64,000 nt of DNA from Amyloporia xantha. Its lineage: Eukaryota > Basidiomycota > Agaricomycetes > Polyporales > Adustoporiaceae. The first letter of the stretch is position 1. Each line of letters starts with the position of its first letter. This document shows positions 56,401 to 64,000 of this stretch, in pieces. The stretch is taken from assembly GCA_036971615.1 (NCBI GenBank), contig JAYKKR010000024.1:496001-560000 (forward strand). The letters are read 5' to 3'. Below the pieces are notes generated by a model. That model ran no database searches and was not told the DNA's origin. It saw only the letters and a list, made by a program, of their open reading frames with translations. The translations under genes were made by a program, and so were the position numbers.

Positions 56401-56856
56401 TACGAGGCTTCCTCGTCCGCTTGAGGACTTCGATGCTGTTGATTTCCAAACTCAGACTAAAAACGTGCTGGACACCTTGATGGCATCCATATCCACATCT
56501 CAGGCCAGGGTGCTATTCGCTGAGAGGTTAACCAAAGGTAACGATTGGTATTGTTTTTACCATTTTCTTGAAGCAGTCGTCAAGGTTGCGCAATTGAACA
56601 TCCACCTTTGCACGGACGATATGGTCCAATGTTTGATAGGTTGTGCGTCGTCATGCCCCCAGCGCGATGTGTGGTCCTCTCGAATAAAAGACTCTGTCAG
56701 AAAACTGGCGCGATTTGTTTTGTACGTCTCTCCTACATCCGTGATAATCATCCAAATAACCTTGAACCAAGGCCGCCGCAATCGTCTCCGCCTTTTGCCA
56801 CAGTTGACACGCGTCTCCCTGAACAGCATGACGAGGCGAAGCCATCCAGCTCGTGA
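53499..56856 (+). CDS. DUF6535 membrane protein with duplicated C-terminal module
   Basis: Member of an agaricomycete-expanded membrane family of unknown role. A basic N-terminus (MSKGRRRSRSSRSRTF) and acidic linker precede the DUF6535 core WKYEKALVEAWKEDLNYLLL with about four membrane helices (FAGLFSTVLTGFIVPFYTYL, LWLAALICSLSAGSLAITV, LPLLLQVSLFLFLVGLVELL, VLLAMSIFTALIPAF). A large cytosolic part contains two modules of about 200 residues, each an A exon (HGRLIALFEQMDFYGTKFVQ; NHLFALLEYGDYYDTTFHQ) and a B exon (MYLPRLRAALKDFDEVTFMR; AYLLRVRERRPNFDQVTFMR). Introns at 55561-55622, 56240-56297 and 56722-56771 keep frame. The protein ends EQHDEAKPSSS. About eight introns in all. Confidence 0.82.
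55430..56721 (+). repeat. Tandem coding modules in DUF6535 gene
   Basis: Module 1 spans 55430-56032 and module 2 about 56110-56721. Each is an A exon ending in VDIE/VDLD, a short intron at the same place and phase, and a B exon. Both introns after the B exon also correspond in position. This is an exon-pair duplication within the gene. Confidence 0.8.
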
Positions 56857-57651
56857 ACAACAAACAACGTTGGTTAGATTAGGGACATTGGGCACATCCA
56901 GTTGGGACTGGAAGATTCGAATGAGAGTCGATCACATGTTACCCTATGTATTGATGTATGGAGCATCCAGAAATACGGTCAATTGTCACCAGTTTACTTT
57001 GTAAACACAGTGCCATATTTACGAACTGTGCATAATTTATGTGTCTGATCCTAGCTGAACGGTATCATCAGGACTGTCAATATCGGCCACCGGAAGAAGA
57101 CTGAGCCAACTGACTTACTCCTGTATTTCCATCACCAAGGATCTACCCTCCCCGGGCGAAATTGTCAAAGGGTCCTTTCCCAGGTATCGATTCTGGGTCC
57201 ATCGTGACAGGTCTAGAAGCATCTCGACCACGAAGTAGATACTCATGACTGTCGTGCATAACGTGAAACTAGCCGTCCTCTGTTCACGTTTGCGTTCACG
57301 TTTGCATCCCTGCTGTCAAGGCCTCATCGTGTTTATGTCGCATGTCGTCCGGACATTTATTAAGGTCAAGCTCCTGGAATGCTTGAGTGACCCTTGCCCT
57401 CAGGCTGGCCGCTGACTTTCACGAGGAGTGGCACTGCATCACAGATATTTAGAGCATACAAGATTCAATAATGAGTGAACTGACCAATTGTTAGCATCTT
57501 GTGTTGATACACTTGCTTGCTACAAGTAGGGATTACCCGGGTACTTCGCGAAGCTGTCGCGGCAGGCACCGTTATAAAGTTCCGCAGTTCTCCGTCCTGT
57601 GGGATCAGATTGTGGATGCGTTGATAGCGCTCGCTCAGATCATCCGCAGGG
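56857..57651. other. Downstream of DUF6535 gene, nothing recognised
   Basis: About 800 bp of 3' flank without a plausible gene, RNA or repeat. It ends at the AT-rich inverted element. Confidence 0.4.
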
Positions 57652-57770
57652 CATCAGCACTTTTGCATATTGCTGACACCCTGACAGCCCTGACATAATT
57701 TCGTCAGGCTGTCAGAGCCGTCAGGCCACAGGGACATTAGTTTAAAACCAAATATAATAAGGAAAATAAA

Positions 57771-57852
57771 ATGCACTCATACAGAATTGAACCCCAAGAC
57801 TTAGACAAACAAGAAGTAAACATTAAGTATGACCACTACACCACAAGACCAT
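57771..57852 (-). ncRNA. tRNA-like unit, left arm
   Basis: Minus strand: A-box TGGTGTAGTGG then, about 45 nt on, GGGGTTCAATTCTG as B-box, followed by TGCATTTTATTTTCC. It lacks a convincing full cloverleaf, so it is likely tRNA-derived (SINE-like) rather than a working tRNA. Confidence 0.55.
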
Positions 57853-58171
57853 AAATATATAAAACTACTTAAACATTATACTCTGAAGTTTCTCCAAAGG
57901 TTTCAATCTATTTGGACTTCAACAAATTTTGACTTTTTGACTTCTTTTATATTAATATTGAGTCAAATGAAGCCAGATTAGGGAAATACCAATTCAGATA
58001 CAGACCTATGCAATGCTGATTATCTTCAAAACAATGTCAAATAGTATTGCATAGACTCCACCATTATAATATATCAGGTTGCATGTAATTCCAAGCCTTG
58101 TTAGAGTGCACATATTTGAAGACCCTTGGGGATTAATTATAATATTTGATTAAATAGTTAGCTTTAAAGAA

Positions 58172-58250
58172 GCTGTTATGGTGTAGTGGTTATGTTGCAC
58201 TCATACTTATCATATATATTAATGCATGAGTTCAATTCCTGTGAATGGCA
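58172..58250 (+). ncRNA. tRNA-like unit, right arm
   Basis: Plus strand: GCTGTTA acceptor-like start, A-box TGGTGTAGTGG, B-box-like GAGTTCAATTCCTG, end GAATGGCA, then TTTTATTTTCAG. The acceptor strands pair for about six of seven positions with G-U pairs. The anticodon arm is poor. It is probably tRNA-derived and mirrors the left arm. Confidence 0.55.
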
Positions 58251-58466
58251 TTTTATTTTCAGAGTTTTAGTTAGTTCTCTGACAAACACTGACAACCCTG
58301 AGCATCCTGACGGGTTTTCTCTGATGGAGTATCTAACCCAAACTGACAGCTGGTGTCCTGACATCCCTGACAGGTCCTGAAAGGCCCTGACAAGCCATTT
58401 GTCAGGGCTGTCAGGGCATTTGCAGAAGTTCTGATGGGACGTTATGGCGGACCGATGACAACCAAG

Positions 58467-58838
58467 AGGGCTGCTCAATTCTGCTCGCTTGGTGCGCGCT
58501 CGCCGCTCACTCAAGCACCTCCTTGTTTAGGTTATTCGGACATGGCTAAATCCGAGCGCGCTGCATGAGCCACCTGCGCTGCACAGGGTGTAGGTGTATT
58601 ATTCCCTGACGTGTGCGAGCTATTCTCGTGCCCAAACCTTTAGCACAGGCTATGGATACATTTACAAAAATGCTAATGACTTTTGCGAATTTTTCGGCCA
58701 AGCCTGCAGTCAGGAAAGCCTTCACCCATACCAGGACCCAACCTGGTCTGCTTGCCATGGCTGCCGAGTGGAAACGGCCAAAACGGGTAGGTACTCAGAC
58801 GAGCGCGCACCGAGCGAGCAGAATTGAGCAGCCCTAAG
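58467..58838. mobile_element. Element with about 36-bp terminal inverted repeats
   Basis: AGGGCTGCTCAATTCTGCTC at 58467 and GAGCAGAATTGAGCAGCCCT ending at 58834-58838 are inverse copies, extending inward through GGTGCGCGCTCG with one mismatch. The roughly 370-bp interior has no transposase. It sits 31 bp right of the AT-rich element. No clear target duplication. Confidence 0.7.
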
Positions 58839-60972
58839 AGGTGGTGCGAGTAAGGCAGCAGAAAAGCAAGCTGTGGGCAGGATCGGACGAGGTGCATGTC
58901 AATGGACAATTGAGGAGCGCAGGGGGGTTTCGAACCTGAGCACGCTGGGTGGGAGATGGGCGCGGGTAGGATGTCTGGTCAATTGTCATCGAGAACGCAG
59001 AGTGGCACGTGTCGCCCGACGTCTTCCTCGATCGCGCCCGTGACGTCACGGCCATGCTCCTCCATCCGTCGCAGCTGTCGGTCGCTGCGTTCAGTCGGCT
59101 TGTCTGTGCTAGATCCTAGCCTCGAGGATTTCACTAGCTAGGACGTCCACTTCGCGACCTATCACTCCTAACATTTCCACCATGCACGTTCCCCATGAAG
59201 CCCTCGTTTACCGCCCTCGAAGACAGTTTGACCATCAACGACATCATTGCTACGTGCTTTCTTCACGTCCACTGGCATGTCTCCCAAGTTTGCCCTCGTG
59301 GCCCTAGACCTTCGGTGACATCCTATCTATGCGAGCATGTTGAATCTGGAAACCTTGCAAGCTGTTTTGCAATCTGCCAGTGCCTCACCCCGCCGGCTCG
59401 AATTAGCAATTGTGCCGGGCAGTGAGTGTTCTAATATCTGCCCATTGTGGAGACCGTCTCACGGGTACCTGCAGATAATTATCCTTTGGGCCTGTTCTAG
59501 ATTTCTCCTACAATACACAGCTTTGAGCGCTCATCCTCGACTCAACCACGGATCCTACACAGTGGTCACACACGAAATGCCTACATTGATGATAGCCCTC
59601 ATAGGGTATCGGCGCACTCGAGGCTCTGTCTGCAGCATTGGAGGGTCTACGGAGCGTACTGCAGAAAATGTTGCAGAGTCATTCACTGGAGACTTTGTCC
59701 TCACCGCGAGGACGCCATGTATATATGAGGCCCCCAATACTAGTATGCAATTGCGTTGGTGAGCTTTTGTCCTCCTGACAGACCCCACTTTGGCTCTGCA
59801 TCAAGCCTGAATTACATATATCACCGCGCGGTCCCAGCGCTGAAGCTTGAGCTTGAAGTCCGACTGGCGGGCTCGCGCTCTCTAAATATTAATTATCTTG
59901 ATCAGTACGATCGGGCGCACCCGATGGGCGTCTCTGCGTCACCGTTTGAAATGTAGTCGACGGTCACGGTCCACCGACTCTCGATCTCAGTAATCGCAGC
60001 CTGTGCCCCGCCTTCGCTCCGCTAAATCAGATCTATGTCATTATTGCCACAAAAATTGTACTAGGACTCATCAGCCTGCGTAAGTATTGCCTATCTACAG
60101 ATACCAACTCATGGGGAGATTCACACTCCCATCCCACGGTTCAACAATGACCAATTACGATGTTTCCAGAATCTCTGTCTCTGTTCTCGTGGAAAGGTAT
60201 CTTCCCTGCATCAAGCCGAATGTTAGGTACTAGCATTCCTTGCGAAACTTATCAGAACATGCGTTCGGGTAAGGCGTCCCGGCTGACCAACATGTACATG
60301 ATTCCTACATATAACCACAACATTCATCGCCTCATGTTGATTATCAATTCAGGGATTGACTGACATTTGGACAAAAGCAGCGTGGGTATACGCGCGCGTG
60401 ATTGGATAATGCTCGGACAAAAGAGCGGCATTAGGAAGGACGTGAGCTATAACCCCCCGTATGACCCTGAAGACAAGGTTGACTCACTGATCCTATTCTT
60501 GCAAGCAAGCATATTGTTCAACGCTTGACCACTAGTCACAGGCCTGTAGCATCCGTCGGGTATCTTGTTACAGTCCATCCACTGGAAAAGATGAGCGGCA
60601 GGCGCGGCGAGTCGCCAAGGGGGGATACAGTGACTATGGCGTACGTATTGCTAGCTGTGCTGCAATTTGGAAACATTGTTGATTTGTACTGCAGAGTACT
60701 CAGTCCCCTAAACTCAGGAGAGATACGCGTAAGGACTCAAGTCATGTCATATATGTGTTATCTGATTGAGCCGAGTATACGTAGTCCGTCAAGTCAGGCT
60801 TAACGATATATGTGAGAGGTCAGATTATACGTTATGCATGACCTAAATGCTTTTGCTCGTGTAGCTTGAAACATGCGCCGGGGCGCAGTCGAATTATCCT
60901 GAATATATACATAGCTTCACAGTTCCCACAGGACCATTTACGAAGAAGAAATGTCGCATCATTGTAGTTACC
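58839..60972. other. Accessory region with repeat, no gene recognised
   Basis: 58846-59225 is the second copy of the repeat at 51621. Plus-strand frames at 59195-59425 (MKPSFTALEDSLTINDIIAT) and 59337-59762 (MLNLETLQAVLQSASASPRR) look protein-like but overlap each other and match no family I know. One could be a fragment of an eroded gene. Confidence 0.4.
58846..59225 (+). repeat. Diverged repeat shared with 51.6 kb
   Basis: Second copy of the sequence at 51621-51920, same strand, with an additional 80 bp or so of unshared sequence inside. Shared anchors are AAGGCAGCAGAAAAGCAAGC, CGAGAACGCAGAGT, CATTTCCACCATG and GAAGCCCTCGTT. Confidence 0.6.
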
Positions 60973-61443
60973 ATGGACAAGAAAGCCGTCGTAACTCTCT
61001 CCGATTGTCTACCACACAGGTAAATGATAAAACTGAATCTATGCCCCGTGAAATAAATACTGGATATTTCTAGATCTTTACTCGGTCTGAAACGATACTG
61101 CCCGGTAATCTACTGGCAGCAGTCTTCCGACAGTGGCAACTGCCTGATCCTTTCCAAAGCTGAAATCACCTCAATCCGCGAAGACTTCTGCACATGGCTC
61201 ACAACACAGCCGGCAATAACCCTGGAGCGTGTCAAAGTGGATGTTAAAGAGGGAAAAAGAGCCTATAAGCGCCTGGAAAGCTCAGAGCAGCAACTGCAGA
61301 ATCTTCCGTCCAAAAAGAACGTAGTGACATGGAAGGCCAACAAAATAGAAGAGCTTGAAGGGAAGAGAGAGATGTTGCGTCGGGAGATCGAAAAGGATGC
61401 AGGGACGCTGAGCACAATGTATGGTGGCAGAATTAACGCATAG
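60973..61443 (+). CDS. Small coiled-coil-like protein, 138 aa, unknown
   Basis: Exon 60973-61019, 54-nt GT-AG intron, exon 61074-61443, in frame. The protein begins MDKKAVVTLSDCLPHRSLLG, continues LKRYCPVIYWQQSSDSGNC, and its second half is highly charged with heptad-like spacing (SEQQLQNLPSKKNVVTWKA, KIEELEGKREMLRREIEKD), suggesting a coiled coil, then ends MYGGRINA. No family is recognised. It has no signal peptide or membrane segment. Because it lies among transposon debris, it could be a lineage-specific gene or an element's accessory protein. Confidence 0.55.
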
Positions 61444-62211
61444 CATCAAGGATGGAGGGTGTATAATGTTTAGTACTTACCGTAGATCCAGCTTCCAGTC
61501 TCACTCATTCTTATGTATTCATGCTGTGAGTCACGAATGGTCCCTGAGAATCGTCGCACATGTGCGATCCACATATATATGCTACGAGACCAGTTATCTG
61601 AGGCTGTATCGGACTTCAGTTACTACCAGAAGTGACCTGGCCCCACCAAGGCTACCAGAGCTCATGCGTTCCGAAAGGCAAAAGCAAAGGCACTCCATAA
61701 GTGGACAGCAAAGTGGAAACAGACCACATCGAGCTGCCAGCGCAAGCAGACTACTTACTACCACAGGTTCCGAGTCATCCATGTCGGACCGCAATACGGC
61801 GTCCATCACACGCTAGATCGGACAGCGGGGGACTACTAGCCGGCTTCCCACTAGCTAAGAACCAAAAATCAGAAGATGTCAGGCACTCCGAGCAGTGGGT
61901 TTGGAACCCCGCCCCTTGCCTTCAATGGCCAGGGTCAGCATGCGCAGCTACGAGTCCGCCGCTCATGCGCCGTTACTATACACTACTGACTTCTCTATTC
62001 ATGTTTATTTATTTATTTTTCACTCTCCACTTCTTGTTTACAGGGTCGCACTCGTCTCCCAGGCATTTTGGAGGGGCCACCTGACATATGCTTAATAACA
62101 TTAATGTTTCTGTTTTGACTATCTTACACACACCTCGCAGCTATAACCGTACGTACTGTCTACATAGGGTACTGCCCGCGCGGACAATAAATGGAGACAA
62201 AAGAAAACACG
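61444..62211. other. Spacer with dispersed repeat
   Basis: Contains the second copy of the 130-bp repeat (61826-61955). The rest, including an AT-rich patch near 61980-62060, shows no gene. Confidence 0.45.
61826..61955 (+). repeat. Dispersed repeat shared with 17.7 kb
   Basis: Second copy of the repeat at 17731-17860, same orientation. Shared anchors are GACTACTAGCCGGCTTCCCA (with changes), CAGGCACTCCGAGCAGTG and CCTTGCCTTCAA. Confidence 0.7.
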
Positions 62212-64000
62212 CTAGATCAGGACGGTATCCGAGTCGACTTCCTCCAATGGGCGAGGGAGTCTTGAATAGAAGAACAGAGCCGTATCCGAGATCCTCCTGA
62301 ATACAGCACGGTCGAAACTCGGGAGCTCTTGTAGCCTTGGTAGACATGCAAACAATCTGCGCGTACCTATCATCCTGTGTAGTAAGTGCCCCAATAAAAT
62401 CTGCGATCAAGACATACACTGAATGTCAACTTTGAACTTGTCCTTATTTCTCGAGATTACGTCGGCGATCCTCTGGAGAAAGGTTGTATCATAGAAATCA
62501 CTGTGTTCAAGGCGTGCGATGAGATGGCGAGGATCAGATAATCCCGCGGGTTCAGACCATTCATGCCGCCTTGCCCAAAGGTTCGTTAGTTAGTTATCAC
62601 GAATGCAGGAGAAACGCACAGTTTGCATTTCATCAGTTCTTGCATGGAGTGCTTGATTTGAGACGATGAACCATCGGCCGGGGGGCATGACAAAACACAG
62701 CTTTCCAAGGACTCGACGATCTCGTCCGAGAAAAGGGAGATGTTCAAGTTCGCAGCTTTCTCCACTGATTGTAGAAACCGTGCCAACGAGTGCCACTGAA
62801 CATCCCGAGCTCGCCTGACAGCGGGTATTGACTGCAACGCAGCGTCCACCACTTCTTTGATCTCGATGATCTCGACTTGCTCTGTGCGACGAAGTTTTGA
62901 AGAGAAGAGCAGAGCCGTACCCGAGAGCCTTATGAATGTGACTTTGTCAAAACCCACTAGCGTTCGCAGCCTCGGTAGACATGCCAACAGTCTGCGCGTG
63001 CCTATCGTCATATGTAGTAAGTGCCCCAATCAAGCGTGCCATAACCTGCGATCAAAGACATACACTCGATGTCAACCTGAAAGTTGTCCTCAGTGGTCGA
63101 AATTACGGTGGCGACGTTCTGAAGAAAGGCTGTATCATGAAGATCTCCATTCTCCAGGAGTGCGATGAGACGGCCATGAACAGGCAATTTTGTGTTGGAT
63201 ACAGCACGAAGAAGGTGGACAACAATATCGAAAACACGCGTCTGACTGTGCTGTTGCGTCTCCCTGTCCTTCATCAAGTCGTCGGCGATCCTGGACAATA
63301 GATCGAGTGACATAAGCGCCATCATCTCGAGGCCTCGATTTGTCTCTTCGGCAGGAAACCAGATAAGTGAGGGCGGATTTGATGAAGCATCTCGTCCATG
63401 GGCTCTGTGCTGAGCGATGGCGTAGAAGGCCTCGACTGCAGCACGAAGATGGCGTTCCATGATCATCGGCCGTACGAAGCACTCCAGGAATGAGTCGTCC
63501 ATCAAGACTTTGTCCATTTCCACGAGTATCGAGCAATACCTTTTGTCTGAAGAGTAACCGTTATCTTCCTCCCTGCTCTGTTGAACACGCATGGAGAGAT
63601 CATCGACATCCTTCCAATTCTGCACCTTGAGCCACTCTCTCTGCGACGTCTGCAATCGGTCTAGTATGCCGTGCACGGCCTGGACCCATCCGCCACCTGG
63701 GGGTTCAATCCGCGAATAGATTTTCCAAGTCAACGCCACAAACCTTTCTACGATCCAGTGAATTGGTTTCCTGCATTGTTGCACAGCGCGGATAAAGAAC
63801 CACGCTTGTGGCGACTTGTAAGGACAACCCGGTGCGAATGCTGGAATCAGTGCTGATAAAACGGATAGAGCCAGAAGGGCTAACGCCAGTGCTTCTACCA
63901 GCTTAGCACTGATGTGATTGTAGGTCCTTAGCAATTTCACTAATCCGAAGAGGAACAGAAAGAGAGACGCTTGCAAGAGGAGAGGAAGGATGCTGATGAT
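62212..64000 (-). CDS. Second DUF6535 protein (5' part outside window)
   Basis: Paralogue of the gene at 53.5 kb in opposite orientation; its N-terminus lies beyond the right edge. Visible parts: membrane helices QASLFLFLFGLVKLLRTYNH and LALLALSVLSALIPAF, the block CPYKSPQAWFFIRAVQQCRK, then WKDVDDLSMRVQQSREED and FYAIAQHRAHGRDASSNPP. Two C-terminal modules follow, as in the paralogue: A exon VHGRLIALLENGDLHDTAFL with B exon RRLLACLPRLRTLVGFDKV, then A exon RLEHSDFYDTTFLQRIADV with B exon RRLFACLPRLQELPSFDRA. The second B exon stops early at SDTVLI and TAG (62212), about 120 residues shorter than the paralogue, so the C-terminus is truncated. Introns keep frame throughout the visible part. 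Confidence 0.8.

Larger units (their letters stand above)
57652..58435. mobile_element. AT-rich element with inverted tRNA-like arms
   Basis: The left end CATCAGCACTTTTGCA and the right end TGCAGAAGTTCTGATG are near-complements. Inside both ends lies CCTGACAGCCCTGACA or its complement, among many CTGACA motifs, and further in GAAAATAAAATGC or its complement. Each arm contains a tRNA-like unit with a perfect A-box TGGTGTAGTGG and a B-box-like GTTCAATTC, pointing outwards. The roughly 320-bp centre is very AT-rich. No protein is encoded and no clear target duplication was found. Confidence 0.72.

Noticed and set aside
1..64000. CRISPR array, bacterial operons or prophage
   Set aside because: No regularly spaced short repeats or bacterial gene layout; introns throughout show a eukaryotic genome.

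Overview
The window looks like nuclear DNA of an agaricomycete (mushroom-forming basidiomycete). The evidence is dense genes cut by many short GT-AG introns (about 49-65 nt in those I measured), basidiomycete-type families (DUF6535 and DUF6593 proteins, expanded F-box/LRR proteins), fungal housekeeping genes (ALG12, ERG3, RAE1, SEM1) and islands of decayed transposons. Identifications come from recognising protein motifs by eye. Exon borders were placed by reading splice sites and keeping frame; where not stated, only the outer limits of a gene are given.

Layout. 1-13 kb is a compact housekeeping block: ALG12 (partial, minus) and an ADP1-like ABCG transporter (plus) share a divergent promoter, then ERG3 sterol C-5 desaturase, a class A DnaJ with a CaaX box, and the mRNA-export WD40 protein RAE1 (all minus). 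13.6-21 kb is a transposon island: a broken LINE RNase H tail, an intact intron-containing tRNA-Arg(CCG), two tRNA halves broken at the anticodon loop and next to GC-rich minisatellites, a hAT-type non-autonomous element with a perfect 8-bp target duplication, and several foldback elements. It also holds two small predicted genes, one of 125 codons at 15.65 kb and one LRR-like at 18 kb. 21.7-31.3 kb has a small disordered-protein gene, a cytochrome P450, an HST3/HST4-like sirtuin and SEM1/DSS1.

32-46.5 kb holds both enzymes of the phosphoketolase shunt: acetate kinase (441 aa, minus) and xylulose-5-P/fructose-6-P phosphoketolase (841 aa, plus). They are divergent, with a DUF6593 gene and a full-length ABCC transporter between them. 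Together they could turn sugar phosphates into acetyl phosphate and then acetate plus ATP.

47-64 kb is accessory: an F-box gene and a nearby decayed paralogue, two DUF6535 membrane-protein genes in opposite orientation that both carry a tandemly duplicated C-terminal module, an AT-rich element whose two inverted arms each carry a tRNA-like pol III promoter, a terminal-inverted-repeat element, and a small coiled-coil gene. The most unusual items are the inverted tRNA-like element (57.65-58.44 kb), the split tRNA-Arg copies, the duplicated DUF6535 modules and a DnaJ start codon that appears to be interrupted by an intron.
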